Source: Mactra quadrangularis
Lineage: Eukaryota; Mollusca; Bivalvia; Venerida; Mactridae
Length of the DNA: 64,000 nucleotides
Direction: 5' to 3'
NCBI GenBank assembly: GCA_025267735.1
Contig: CM046309.1
Span: forward strand, 60,019,319 to 60,083,318
Shown: in pieces, positions 10,501-25,500 of the stretch
Layout: every line of letters starts with the position of its first letter
Numbering within the stretch: the stretch's first letter is position 1
Program-made: the position numbers and the translations under genes
Notes under the pieces: model-generated
What the model saw: the letters and a program-made list of their open reading frames with translations, nothing else
What the model was told of the DNA's origin: nothing
Database searches by the model: none

Positions 10501-13500
10501 GAGAAAACAGTTTTAATTAAATGCAAATTAAGGTTTGATATTTCTGATTAAAAACAATTAATAAACAATTTTTAGTTTGATCGTTAAATAGCATGTTCAT
10601 ACAGAATATTATTTGAATATAAAGTATTCAGTATTGAGTATTTCACATAATACAAGCCGCCCAGCTAGCTCAGTTGCATAGCACGCAAGTCTACTGAACT
10701 AGGAGTCGTGGGTTCGATTCCCGGGCGGGGCATACTTTCGTGGAGTTTGGTCATGAAATTATTTCTACGGCCATTCTCCCTCCTACCAATGATTTTTACT
10801 TATGTAGGGCAGTTGTCAGTCACTGACAAAAGTATGTGCTTAGTAGTTTGTTAATAGCTAAATCCTGAGATTTAGCCTTTCCAGGAGGATTAAGTAGGTT
10901 GACTGACCGCCGTTATATGACCTATAAAATGTGTTGCTATGGTGTTAAACCCAACAAAACAAAAACAAATTTCACATAATATTGAATTCACTATACTGAC
11001 AAAAACAAGGAAAACAAAAACATGTTTTCTCCCTGACTACATTACAATTTCCCTTGAACAACATCCTCTGGTGAAGACTTAAATAGGTTGCTGTTTAGAG
11101 GTCGTTGCTCTGAAAAGTTTAAATTTAATGAAAACATCGCTTTAAGGGAAATATCAAAAGCTGTTGTTGTGCAGAGGAATTGTTCTGTAGAAGGCGCTCT
11201 GCAGAAGTACTGTTCTACGAATCGTTTAACCACCCAGTCTTGGGCACTCTCGTGTAATAATCAGGGGCTCATAAGCGGTGCCCATACGGCGATGTTCGTG
11301 TTTATAAGACTATAGCGAAACAGAACCTAGAATAAATATGTTGTATGTACATGAAACAATGAAGCTGAGATGAGTCATAGATAATTGAACTTTAGTACAT
11401 TGTTAACTTGTTAAGTAATAAAAACACAATTATCATTATTGTATTGTAGTTAATTAACTTATCATAATACTGGTTACGTTCAAGTAATCAAATAAATAAT
11501 GAGTTCATTTAGTTAATCTATTATGTACTTATGGTGTCCAGTGATTGCCATTGTGTTCACGCTTATACTATGTTCATGACCATTGTATTTCTCGTTTATA
11601 TGGTGTCGAGTGATGGCCATTGTATTCCAGTTTCGATTTTCCTACGGGTGTCAATGAATATATTAAGTTTAAAATACATTAAAGTCCCACTATAAAGACT
11701 ACCTTTGTATATAGTAATATCTTGCGATTTTAGAAGACTTTTGAGTCACAAATTAATGCTTTTTTAGAAGAAAGTGTTTTTATGATCATTGTATATTTCA
11801 GACCGTTAATTTTAATGATCGTGATTCATAAATTTAGCTGCACACGTATATATGTATTGACGAAATATTTAAATAACGTTCACGCCTACACACGATACAC
11901 AAATCCATAAATTAGAACACAGCCCGTTTGAAATAATATAAAATATAGTTTGCTCTCATAGCGAAACGTATATTCCGTATATTAGATATTCCAGTAACAT
12001 CCTGAACAGCTATAGTTGCCAATTATCTCCATGATGAGATGTAGTGAATAATTGGTAAAATATCTCAAACATTTATGTGAGCAATTTCTGTCATTTATTA
12101 TAACATAGATAGAATATAAATATATATACCAGGGAGAGAATACAGCGTTAAAATAATCATCTCAGATATGTCTCACTATCATGATGTTTTCATTATAATC
12201 ACAGTTTTCGTCATCATCATCACCGTCTGTATTTTCATGGTCACCATCATCTTCAGCATCATCATCATCATTACCATCACAATAATAATAATCATCATCA
12301 TCCTCACCACCATCAGCAACATTACCATCATAATCATCATCATCATCACCATCATCAACATTACCATCATCATCACCGGCATCATTTTTATTACAGCATA
12401 GTTTATGTATCACATTAGTTTTATTTCACTCTGGTTCATTACATTAGGCTTTTCCAGACTGGTTTATTTCTATCTTTTTTATTCCATCTGGTTCATTGCA
12501 TTTTATATTCCAGACTGGTTTATAATTTACATTTTTATTCCAGACTGGTTCATAATTTAGATTTTTACTCAGACTGGTTCATTTCATGATTCACATTTTT
12601 ATTCCATACTGGTTCATATTTACATTTTTATTCCATACTGGTTCATATTTACATTTTAATTCCAGACTGGTTCACGATTTACATTTTTATTCCAGACTGG
12701 TTCACGATTTAAGTCCAGATTCAGATGACTCTATGGAAGAAGAAGATGACGAGTCACTGGAAATTCAAAAAGAAAGATTTCTAATTAGTTGTCTAGCTCA
12801 GTCTGCCATCAACAACAATAATAACAACAGTATTAGTGATGTACAAAACACAACATGTGCACGATTCTGTGATACTACGGAGACAATAACTGAAACATAT
12901 GCCAAGTTAGAGTGGCAACAAAACCATCTTGAACAAATAAACAATCATATAAATGAACAACATTTAAATAAAGTTCATGAAACTACAACAACAAAAACAA
13001 AAACTACAACACAATATCCAAACATAAACTTGATCAACAATAACTTTCTTAAGGTAAATATTATAAATTAATTTTTGACTGTAGACCAATCATGTTAGCC
13101 CAGTTGGTGGTGCTTCCTAAAAAGAATGTAGCAGTCGTGGGTCACATTCCCGGGAAGGGGTTACGTACCTTTGTCGGATTTGGCTATGAAAAACTTTCTA
13201 CGGTCATTATCCCGCCTACCTATGTATCAAATGGGACAGTTGTCAGTCCCTGGCGAGGGCATAGGAGTTATACTGTTTAAATTTGAAATTCCCTTCATCC
13301 TTTGTGAAAACAATTATGTTTTGGACATCCACTGGAATTCACTGTACATTTTATACATGTCTATTCTAAGCTGCACTTTATATTTAATAATACATGTATA
13401 GTCAAACGTAAAGCTTTAACATAATTTGTAGCATCCTTTTTAACAGCAATTCTAAGCGCTATTCTTATTGCTGATTAATTTTCTGGATCAAACCTCGTAT

Positions 13501-16500
13501 GTTCATCCGGAATAATCTTATATATCAAGTATAAGAAATTTCTTTTATTCATTTAAGCATAAGTTGAATATATCTTAACTATGGTGCATAGAGGTAAAAT
13601 TAATTTCCTGTTTGTAATTGGTGATATGGTACAGGATATCTGAACAATTCTGGGAAATCTTTCAAGTTCTTTATGTATAGATCTAGCATAATATAAATGT
13701 TTAATGTTAATATTTTCTTTTACTTAGTTACACGATGTTGACAGTGAATCAAGTGACAAAGAAAATGTTCAACCAACGTTATTACCTTCTAAACATACAG
13801 GAGGAAAATCACGACGACCTAGAAAGCTTCCAGATATACCAAAACCAGGCCAAGGTAAGATTACTATTATTAATATTTGGTGTACGTGAGTTGATAACCT
13901 CTGGTGTACGAATAGTAGTGTACGAGTATTGATAATGGTTAGTGAATGATTATTGACAATATTTTGGTGTACAAGAATTGATAATGGTTAGTGAATGATA
14001 ATTAACAATATTTTGGTGTACGAGTGTTGATAATGGTTAGTGAATGATAATTGACAATATTTTGGTGTACGAGTGTTGATAATGGTTAGTGAATGATAAT
14101 TGACAATATTTTGTTGTACGAGTATTGATAAAGGTTAGTGAATGATAATTGACAATATTTTGGTGTACGAGTGTTGATAATGGTTAGTGAATGATAATAG
14201 ACAATATTTTGGTGTACGAGTATTGATAATGGTTAGTGAATGATAATTGACAATATTTTGGTGTACGAGTATTGATAATGGTTAGTGAATGATAATTGAC
14301 AATATTTTGGTGTACGAGAGATAATAATGCTTTCTCAACTAGAATTGGTAATATCTGGTGTACAAGAATTGATAATGTTTAGTGTACGAAAGATGATAAC
14401 CTGTAGAGTACGGAAACGATAATTACGTATACTAGTTTGCAAAGCTTAAAATCTTTATTGAATAATAATTGATAACTTCTTATTTACGAAAAAAGATAAT
14501 CTCTGCTGTATACGAAAGTTGTGTGCGATTGTTATGGCTTACCGCTGAAATATATAAATTGATAATTTCTCCGTGCACAGTGACTGATCATAACGTGTGC
14601 GTTGTACTTGAAATGATAACTGCTTGTGTATAGTGTACGATAATTGATAATCCCTGGTGCGCAAATACCGATAACCACTGGTGTACGGGGTGTGAGAACG
14701 TATTACCTTTCGTGCAAAATAACTAATAACCTTGAGTGTACGAGAATGGCGTAAGTATTATATGTGTGTAATTAAAATTGTGTTCCATATGTAATTTAAT
14801 TAAACAAATGCAAAATAGTAATATAATGTTACCAGTTATAAGAAATTCAATAGAATAACAGATTCTTAAAACACATACAATGGATTCATTGGTTAATATA
14901 TTGATTAAAATGTTCATGGGTCTATCCATGATGCTGGAATTATCGATGAAACTCTGCATAGTATGATGTTCACCGTGAAATAAATACATGTTTGAAAATA
15001 TCAGGATTTTACATATCATTAAACTATGTGTCTTGGTAAGAACGGCTGTTTCTATCTTCTTTAACTTTTTGTTTTGTATTTTTCGTCTAATTTGAGTTTT
15101 GTGTTGCTAATAAGTTTAATCTAACTAGTAGGGTTGCTAATATATTCTGATTTAACGACAATGACGTCATTTATTGACTAGTTGAATCATCTGATATTAT
15201 GTTTGACTCAAGGTTAGTTCAGTTATAAGTTTGGTTTTTGTTTGGCATTTTAGTATTGCGATTAGTTACATTTGGTTTTCTTTTTTGTTCAATTTTGGGG
15301 TTAAGTCTTGCGACTACCGTGGAGGAAGAAATATCATTTGTTTTGTGAAATATGTTCAGTTGATCTTAAAACTTCTTTGAGACACCAACACAATGGTTGA
15401 TTTGTTGAACAGCTGGAACGATCAACCTTCCGTAAATAAGTTCAAAGAGTTGTTGAGTTACTATGTCTGGATAAATTCACAAGCCGCGGCCATGGCGTAG
15501 TGGTTAGCATGTCTGACTTTGAATCCGGAGATCGCGGATTGGAAACCCGGTCGCGGCAGGTCATACCCTATACATGAGTTGCGGGCCTCGTGGTAGGATA
15601 AGTTAGTACTGGTGATAGATCCAGGAAACCTAAAGTAGGTAGAGCTGGCCGTCGTGTATATGACCTATATATGTGTTGAATGCGACGTTAAAAAAAGATA
15701 AATTCACAAAAACTCTAAAAGACTGAAACATTAATTTGATTTAATAATTCCGTTTTAAGTAGATGCAATATGACTATTACGACTTTTGTCAATTCTTAAT
15801 GTCCAAATGTTAAACTTGAGAAGAGAAAATGTCTATATATTATATATATTCAGTCCATTCCGCTCGATTCCGCCATCGATTTACTTGATGGTCATAATAA
15901 TGAAATTGTCACGAGTATACAGGTTTTCTATTGCCATTTCTCAAATTACAAATGTATAAACTTAAAGTTTACTCTATTTTCTACAATGTTTTACAGGACC
16001 ATCTTCTACATTGAAGCCTAAACCAGTTCACAATGAGAAATGTTTGGCTGATGAGTTACAGGAAGCTCTTGTAAGAGGAGTTGAACATGACACTGAAAGT
16101 GACAATGATGACGTTTTTCTTCCACAATCAGCTAAGAAAATACAAAAAGTATATCCAAAATATAGCTGTAAATTTCTCGAGGAACTTAAAAATGTGAAAT
16201 TTAATTCGGTGTCAAAAAATACACGTGCTCTGCTTAATTCGGATAATATGTATCTAAAAGAGGATTCAACGGAAAGAACCGAGCATCCCCAAACTTTACA
16301 TGAAAAGTCACATGACTTACCACGTGAGAAACCACGTGAAATGTTAACTTCTTCCAGTGGACAACGTAATGGCGACGATGGTGGAGGTAAGACTGTGTTC
16401 GAAATATATGTATACAAAATTATATTTAACAGGAATTAAATACAGCTATAGAAGAAGAGGTCATTAAAGATATTCCTACCACTACTACTGTAATAGAATT

Positions 16501-19500
16501 TCGTTATTGTTTAGAGGGGTCACTTTCAGATGTCCTTTCTGTTGACATATCAATGCATAGCTTTTATTAAGACCAAACATTATCGCGTAGGAATTTCATA
16601 TTTTATACAGTGCCTATTTGATATACAATGCCCTCCTAAAGATCTTGAATAGGAATATAGTTAACAAAATAATTCATGTATACCGCAAGGAACTTTAAAA
16701 TCTTATTCATGTATTGTTCGTTTTTTCTCAACTGTCAAAGCTTGAATAATTTCACGGTGACTGAATGCATTGTTTTTGTACTGGCGGCCTAATTGTTATT
16801 AAAATATGTTGACTGAAACATATCATACGACATAAGCAGCTTTACTCGATCATAATAAACATTTCCGGAAACTCTTGGATGTATTGCGACTTAAATTTTA
16901 ACAAACGCATTCACCGTGTAATTATTCATGCTTTGACAGTTAAAAAAAACGAACAATAGCATTGTTTGAAGCATATGTTGATAAACTAATTAATGATGAT
17001 TTTGAAAGTTGCTCAAATGACTCTAAAGTTCTATTTTATTTGTGACATTTCAATCAATAAGTTTACCCTAGTGCTGAACTTGGTCTAAGGACTTTTGGAG
17101 AACACTGCAACATTGTAAGTTGAAGTTACTGTATTTTTATATACATTGTCAGACTTATATTGTCTTGTTTTGTTCTTCACAGACGTCATCAACAATGTCT
17201 AATGACACATACATCCCCATTGGCAGTGATTTCTCTCTCTCTTTCTCTTCTCTATACGAAACTTGTCTCATTACAAAATGTCACACAGTTAATACGTCAT
17301 TTTGCCATGCTTAATGTGATAGGATTGGTCCATTGTATTTCATAATTGATTTACTACAACCATTCATTGTATTAGTATAGATCAATATCAGATTTTACTC
17401 TACCTTCTCTGCCAACTATACATTGTACTTTAAATTGATCTACTTCTTAACTCTTCAACTATTCGTCGTTTCATTATAAAAAGTAAGAGAATCTGGTTTA
17501 CAATGTTTTCCCTTTGGTTGTTTTTCTTCCATTATTTAACCGCTCCTTTCAATTTAGAATATCATTATATGAACATTGTTTTCCCTATGAATATCAGAAC
17601 GTAATTATATTCTATGAAAATACAATATCATTTGACAAACAACGTAAGCCTGGAATAAATAAAGTCTGTCTTAAAATAGATATGAAACATGATATATATC
17701 AATTCCATTTGTGAGTTTCATTTTTTACTCGATACTGAACTATTCGTATCTATGCAAATCTACTATGTCATTTTATTTCATTTCGTATTTGTTTACGTTG
17801 TTATACATTATCATTTATTGATTACAAAATCCGAACCTACAACATTTCCTTCTATAAATTGTTTAAATGTAGTTTCAGGAAATCCAATATCCTCTGACAG
17901 AAGTAATTATTTGAAACATATTTACATCATTGATAAGGCACGGTCAATGTCATACAACAATTCTTTCTAATATTAGTCTGTTTCTAATAGGATGTTTACA
18001 ATTATTGTTAATATTCAAATATGAGTTTTAATCGATCAAAATAGGATTCATTATTTATAAGTCTATTTATGAATGTCCTGAGTTGATATTTTGAATGATA
18101 AATATGTGTGCACGCCAGTGCCACCTCATGTGCTTTTATATCTAAAACATAAATCTCATTTAGTCTAATAGAGCAATGACACACTTGCAATTATGACATT
18201 TAATCGAATGATAATAATATTAATATTTTGTTAAACATGGCATACAAATGGTGAATATCACAGTATGTATAATCCTATATGTTATGCACATCAATACTTG
18301 GGATGACACAAGAAAGAATCAATATCTCTTATCTTCCTTGTGGCCCACTACATTGATACCATGACACTGGTATATGGTATACTGATTTATTTAAGCTCGA
18401 TTGTGAGACAAGTTCTTACAACTTATATTTATCACTTCCGAGTCCGCTTCCTGATCCCCCAGTTCTGAGCTAGTAGGATAAAGTTTCTTGCTCAAGGAAA
18501 AAACGGGATAGGTTTTGATGGGATAAGAACCAACGCGGAGCTGACAACTCAATGATTACCAGTCCAACGTCGTAATCGCTCATCTGACATAAATGCACTG
18601 ACTTGCTACAAACCAAACAACATTCTAAATTCATACTAAAAAACAACAACAAAAAACAACAAAATGAAAGCAAAGGTTAATGGATATTTTGAATAATGAG
18701 TAATAATCAGATACATAATGATGGCTTATTATATTTTTAAAATATATAAATGAGAATGATAGAATGCAGTGATAACAATTTAGTGAAATATAAAACATAT
18801 TGGTGCAAAAAAGTATAATTGCTTGCAGTTACTCCTTCTTCATGCTACAATTTGTAATAAAACGATTCAGGAAACATTTGAAATAACGAATGACAATAAA
18901 TTTACAAATGTAACAGAATTTCTCCTCTCACATGGTTTGTGCTCATAGGAAATCAATCGTAATGCACTTAGAGAAACAAGTTAACCGCTACTCTGAGACA
19001 GCAAAAACTATCATTATGTAATCGATGTCTGTGAGAAGTTTTCCCTCCTGCAAGTAATGGAATCCTGATTATATTTATTGATGCTTTCAGAATCTAGACG
19101 ACATAGTAACTCATTTCCGTCAACAAATTATTCAGATCTTGAAGTTACACATCGGGGTATGCATCGTTTTGTACCAAGACATAAAGATGAGATGAGTATT
19201 GAGATTGGTGATCCCATACATGTTGTCAAAACTGATGACGATTTGTGGTGCGAAGGTAGGTACATCAGGTTGCCTATATCAAAGTTTCTTTAGAAAACCT
19301 TTATGTAGCAAACTTTTATCATGAAGAGTCCTTTAAAAAGTGCAAACTTTTCCCACAGAAGTTCTTTAATCAGTGCAATATTTTGCAACCAATGTGACAA
19401 TTGAAAAGACATGGAGCAACGTCTGTGGTATTTTTCTTACTATCATAAGAAAATACAGAACGAACCATGCGTAGTTCATTGTGGTTTCAAAATATAAGTG

Positions 19501-22500
19501 GTATCGGAAAAAGCGCGCATTGGTCTCATTTCATTCATTGATAGTTTCGCAGTTTTGTAAATGACCACTTGATATTTAGAGATGTGGTTCATAAAATTAA
19601 AAAAAGAGAGTGGTTAGTAAATTGTGCTTTAGAGAGTGTATAAGAAATATTATGATAAAGTGATGTTATGCTTTTTTATTATTATAGAATTCACAAACCT
19701 TATTTGTTCATAACGAATGATGATTGTATTGTTTTATGTGCAGGTATTAACTTGCGGTCCAGTCAAAGAGGTATATTTCCATGTATGTATGCTACAGATC
19801 TTGGATTTCTTGAAGAAGAAGAAGGTACGTTCTGCTCTGTCTTTCTTACTAAAATTGATGACAAAGGTTTTAATACGGAAACGTTGGAACAAAATAAGTT
19901 AATATATACACGTATTTTCGGTGATTTACTGTTCATAAAAAGTTATGATTTCATTATTGTTGGCTAAAGTATTGGTTACACAATTTCAAGATAATTGCCA
20001 AAGAAGGTATTTGGACCCTTTCGTTGATTTCAATTTAGAAAATGCAACACACACTCGGTTGTGCAAAGCTAAGCTATGGATATTTTACTCTGCTTCGTTC
20101 TTGTTTAGCTATTTAACAAAAATAGTTTTTACTAATTTATTTGTTTTATCAATTACAGAGGAAAATGGTTGTTCAAAATTCTTTTTACGTTTTCTTGGTT
20201 CAGTGGAAGTAAATTATCATAAAGGAGATGAAATTTTGTGTCAAGCTATAAATAAGGTAAGAAGACTCAATAATATAATATAAACCTTAATTGTTTTTAT
20301 TTCGGTAACAATGACATGACACATGGGCATGGCATACAATTGGTGAATATCACAGTATGTAAAACGCTATGTTTTGTCATGCACATCAATACCAGAGATG
20401 ACACAAAATTATTCATATTTGTTATCTCAATATTGTTTCCGATATATCTAGAGTGGTCCCCAGTGTATTTAAAGTGCTTTTTGTGAATGATGCGCATAGA
20501 CAAGGAAAAAATAATCCATTTTTTTATGACTAACCACAGATATACAACAAAGTTCGGCCATGAATATCACATTATTCATTTCCAAATCAAGCATTGATTT
20601 TGGTCCCAGATACTTTATCTGAGCAGAAAAAAAGTTCCATATATATTTACACCATTCTCCGATTTAGACCATTGATTTTTGAATATCCTATTACTGGAAC
20701 TATACTGCACCTTCACTGTAATATGCTCATTTTACTTTGAGAAATGTATTTCCTCTGTCTAACTAGGAAGATTCTAGGACTCCTAGAATTATACAGGAGA
20801 TATAAACGTCCTGTTTCAATGCATGTCAATATACAAATATTTCCTTTGCTATTATTGACTCAAGTCAATATGTTTCTGACAAAATTTCTAGTTCATAATA
20901 AAACGAGGATAAACGTTCATAATATGAAGACAAATAAAGAATGTGCTAGATTTCTCAGATATGTTCTATCATTACTTCTATTTATGGAAATACGTCTGAC
21001 GTCAATGACTGATTTCATTTCTGGAATCCATTTCTTGCGCATCAAGTAACACGGCATCTGATTGGTTAATTTATAATACGGCGATGTTTTGGGTGGAATG
21101 CTTCATTTATTGGGAAAAAAGTTTATAACACAATGTTTGATTGGTTTAATTTATTTTTCGGAAATGTTCAGACATTATCATTGATTTATTGAGAAGAAAT
21201 TTGTAACACGGTTTTTGATTGGCTTAATGTATTATTCGGTGATGTTCTGGCATTTTTCTAGACTTATTATAAAGGATGTTTGTAACATGGTGATTGATTG
21301 GTTCAGGTCTAATGGTTTATCAATAAACTAGAAACATTATCAGTAATGCGTAAATTTATCTCCACGGAGTGACGGTAGACTGGTATGAAATATTCGATAT
21401 AAAGATATAAAACTTCCAGAGAGTAGAAAATAAGTTGTAATTAATAAATAATGATAACAAAATGATTGTTATCACCGGGGCTTTATGTATACATATGAAG
21501 AAATAATAAACATTTATAGTCTTTGCATCTCTTTATACTCAATAACTTTGATGTCATATGAAAAGTTGAGCTGATAGCTTGCTTCCTGAACATGAAATGC
21601 AGCAAGGGTTAAGATATGACGGATTACCAAGCGTTGTAGACGACACTACTAGTAATGCTTCTATCGTCAATAAGTACATGCATTAACCTTGCGCTCAGTG
21701 CATATTTGGAAGTTTTCTTAGGTATGAATTAAGAGCTAGAGACATAGAAACCCAGTGTTATCTATGCCTCATTTGGAACTTAAAACAACATTCACTTTGT
21801 AAATCGAGTATACGATTAAAACCAATGTCATGGCCATTTAATGCAACGGACGGATAAAGGCGAAATTGTTACGTTTTTAAATGGAAATTTACTGCGTGTC
21901 TATTCAATACTCATTAATTTACAATACAAGTAACTATGGCATAACATCCAAGAGTTGTCAATATTCATGTAAATTAAACAAGAAATCCGGTAAAGCTAGA
22001 ATTTGTCTGATATATAGACGTGTGTGGGTTGACAAGATAATACTACATGACAGAATTACAGGAGATAATGTCTGCAGGAATAAGGAGACGACATCGAGAG
22101 ATTATATTTATTGTAGGGTCAGTTTGACTTTCTCCAGAATCAGGAACGCCTCCGTCGTTGAGTGGTTAGGAACTCTGACAGAAATGAACTTTAATCTCTC
22201 AATAGTAAAAGGTCATGGGCTTTTGTTTTAAATTCAAATGTGGTTCTTCGTGTATACATGAATGCTTGCAGTAAGTTTCCGATGATAAATAGTTTTATAT
22301 TATTATAACTTTGTCTGAACTAAATCTCGAAACAAAGAACATTATTGAGAATGCATGAGCGATATTATTGTTTACATTTTATTTGGTACTCTCAGAACAT
22401 GTTAATATTTGCAATGTGGAATTGTGTATTGATTTCTTATCTAATGTCTAGCGTTGATTAAGATAGTTTCTTGACATCCAAGCTCTCTGGAGATATTATT

Positions 22501-25500
22501 ATCAAATAGTGATTACTACGGTGTCCACCGTGTTTTCGCTTTGTCGCACGGAATGTTCCCAACGGTACACTATATTTTGTAGAACATTAAGGTCCAACGC
22601 TTACGATGGAAAACTTTCTTTTATGTGAGATACAAACACATTTTGTACATTACAAATGAAACTTTATTTTGAGAAAGAAAATAGAGACAATGGACAATAT
22701 CTGAGCATTTCTATGGTATACCAAACATGCAAAATAACTAGTTTTGTTCTAATGAAATAAACAACGCCAGTAAGAAAACATTTTCTCTTTAACTTCCTTT
22801 TGGGCATGCGCAAAGGATGTTAATTTCATTTATAAACAAATCGAAGATATAAGTTCGCGTTTACATGAGATTTCTCGCGAGATGTCAGTATTCTGTCGAC
22901 AAGCAATAAATGTACATGTAATACAATTATAATTCTTCAATATAATCATCTTATTTCCCTTGATGAATCAATATGTTAATAGACTGTACAGGGTGACATA
23001 ACAATTCTTAAATTATGTATAGAATTACTTGCGAATATTGTTCTGAAATATGGAACGCTGTGTATGCTTGTATTATAAGGAATATAAATGAAAATGACAG
23101 TCATGATTTCCTGAGTTTGATAATATGTTTAGTGGTACACAATGTAAAAAAAGTCAAATGTACGCTAGAGGATCTGTCTAATGTTACAAGATGGCGTCTA
23201 AATATGTTCCAGGCTTTTTTAATGAATGGCAGAATAGTTCCGAATGAACTGTTGCATATATAATGTGTACATGTGTAAATAAAGAATCCAGAATCCCGAG
23301 CCCGGTTTGGAAATGGAGAAGGTAGCGACTCCACAGAAGATGGTGTAGTAAGATACATAGTCCAGCAGACTCAACATATTGTCTTAACTTGTTAGCAATG
23401 TTGAAAGACAAAACAGCACACTACATCATCATAAATGTGAGCAAATCAACTTGGGCAAGTCGTGTGACGTAGTATATATACACAACGTTTAATCATCTGT
23501 TTACTTTCAGGTTGCATTGTCAAGACGTGCAGTAAAGACATCGCTACCTCCACCTATCTGTACGTTAGAAATCAGTCAATATGGTATACGTATGTACGAC
23601 AAAAGTAAAACTGGGGTAAGTGTGTTCTGGGCTTTATAATACATATGATTTTACTGATTTGAGTTGCTTCCCCTAAGAGTCAATGCGCATGCGTCCTCAA
23701 GCGAACATTTTCTTGAGGTTAACCAATATGCAAGTGTACCAAGTTTGGTCATATGTGAAATCGTTTCGATAGTATATTCAGATAAAACAGTGACTTTGGT
23801 TATCAAACATGGGGTCAAAAGACAGTCAAAACATCTTGTCACATGATGGCTTTTTTCGCTGAGCCGTCTGTGGTTGAGAATGCATTTTTGTGACAACTTT
23901 CCACTTGTGATTAAATAGGACTTATTTCAGCCATTTTCTTCATCAAAAATTGTTGTTATAATCTGGTCGTCTATGTTTCCCTGCATACGTTTTTATTGAG
24001 TTTTGTTCATGTATTTCTATGCATGCATTATCAATCTACATTGTGTACGTATACACAATTCGTTTTTTTCTGAATCTTAAAAGCATGCGTCTATGATATA
24101 ATACTTAAGGCTAGCAAAATCGATGTACATGTACATAAAATCAGCTGAAAACTAAGTCTCATCTACTTGTTTGTAAACGAGGCTGCTGGTGAAATTGTGT
24201 AATTTGGTCTGACATCAGAGGCTTTCAAACTAATCGCTAATTTGATTGTTTCTTTCAGCATGAAGAGCTGGATACATTTGCACATTTCTTTGCATTAAAA
24301 AATATTACATTTTGTGGACATCATCCAAGAAATGAAAGGTAACGTTTGAAATCATCTCTTAAATTACATAGATAAAATCGAAATTGTAAAAAAAAATCAT
24401 AGTTTCTGCTCATTAAAATTAACTTTTTTACTTTTGATGTCATACACTCATTGACATTATGTTTCTCACTAGAATGAACAATTTTGGACGGTGCACTATC
24501 AAGGTATTGGACAGAGCTATGAACAATTATGGACGGTGCACTATCAAAGTACCGGGCAGAGTAAACGATGAGTAGTGACAGAAATTTGTATTGGCTCTTA
24601 TGAACAGAACCAAGCTAGTCCGATTTAAAATACTAAATAATGGCATGCAGTTTGCTATGAAAAAGTAAAAAGTTGCATTTTATAGTCTAAGTTTCATGCT
24701 TATAAATGCACGTTCACCGACTTTACAGCTATTACCCCTGGTCATTGGGCTACTGGTATCTACCTATCAATCTCCCTGGGAAGTCTTTTAACTCCGCTTA
24801 GTGCTGCCGACACTTTGGCGCAAAGGAATTATACCACCCTCACAGGTACTCATTTACACCTGGGTGAAGTGAAGCAATCGCATGTAAATTTCTTGCTCAA
24901 GGAAATTAGCAGTGCCTCCGGTGGGGTTCGAACCCGGGACCTCTCGATCCCTAAGCGCGTCCTGCCACTGGACTTCTGCTCCTATAAGGGTCGCATGATT
25001 TAGTACACACCTGTAATAACGCTCACTCCTAAAAACGTCCACTTCTACGTCGTTCTAAGATGTAGAGCAGTCTTACGTCATGATCAGCTTTCTTTACCAT
25101 TTTAGTAGCACCGTACCATCTGCACAATCAGTACTTTGTGATATACAGAATAAATGTAGCTTAATTAGTGAAATAATCTATATGCCGCCTTGTTTGACAT
25201 TCTAATATTTATTTATTTACTTTCCTTTTCAGATATTTTGCATTTATAACCAAACACCCTAACGAATATAGATATGCATGTCATGTATTTCTGGGTGAAA
25301 AATCAACACATACCGTAACAGATGCTGTTGGGTGAGTGAAGCCTTCTTTATTCCATAAAACGTTATACATTATAAAAAAATCTTATTTTAAACACTTTTC
25401 GGCTATATTCATACATATTATTAATGAAGAAATTGTTATGATACGTAACTTGTTTACATCGTCTACGTCACGCAATTTGAAATGAGCCGTCCAATCGCTG

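Noticed and set aside
10659..10731. Possible tRNA gene with good A and B boxes
   Set aside because: It continues directly into a conserved SINE body and GTTAAACCCAAC tail shared with other copies, so it is a SINE head. The same applies to the tRNA-like sequences near 38723, 30903 and 24985.
12162..12413. Long acidic (Asp-rich) and Ile-rich open frames on both strands
   Set aside because: They are produced by the CAT/ATC trinucleotide tract, which keeps every frame open.
16028..16417. Minus-strand open frame opposite JIP1 exon 4
   Set aside because: Antisense shadow of a real exon; the plus-strand exon has matching splice phases.
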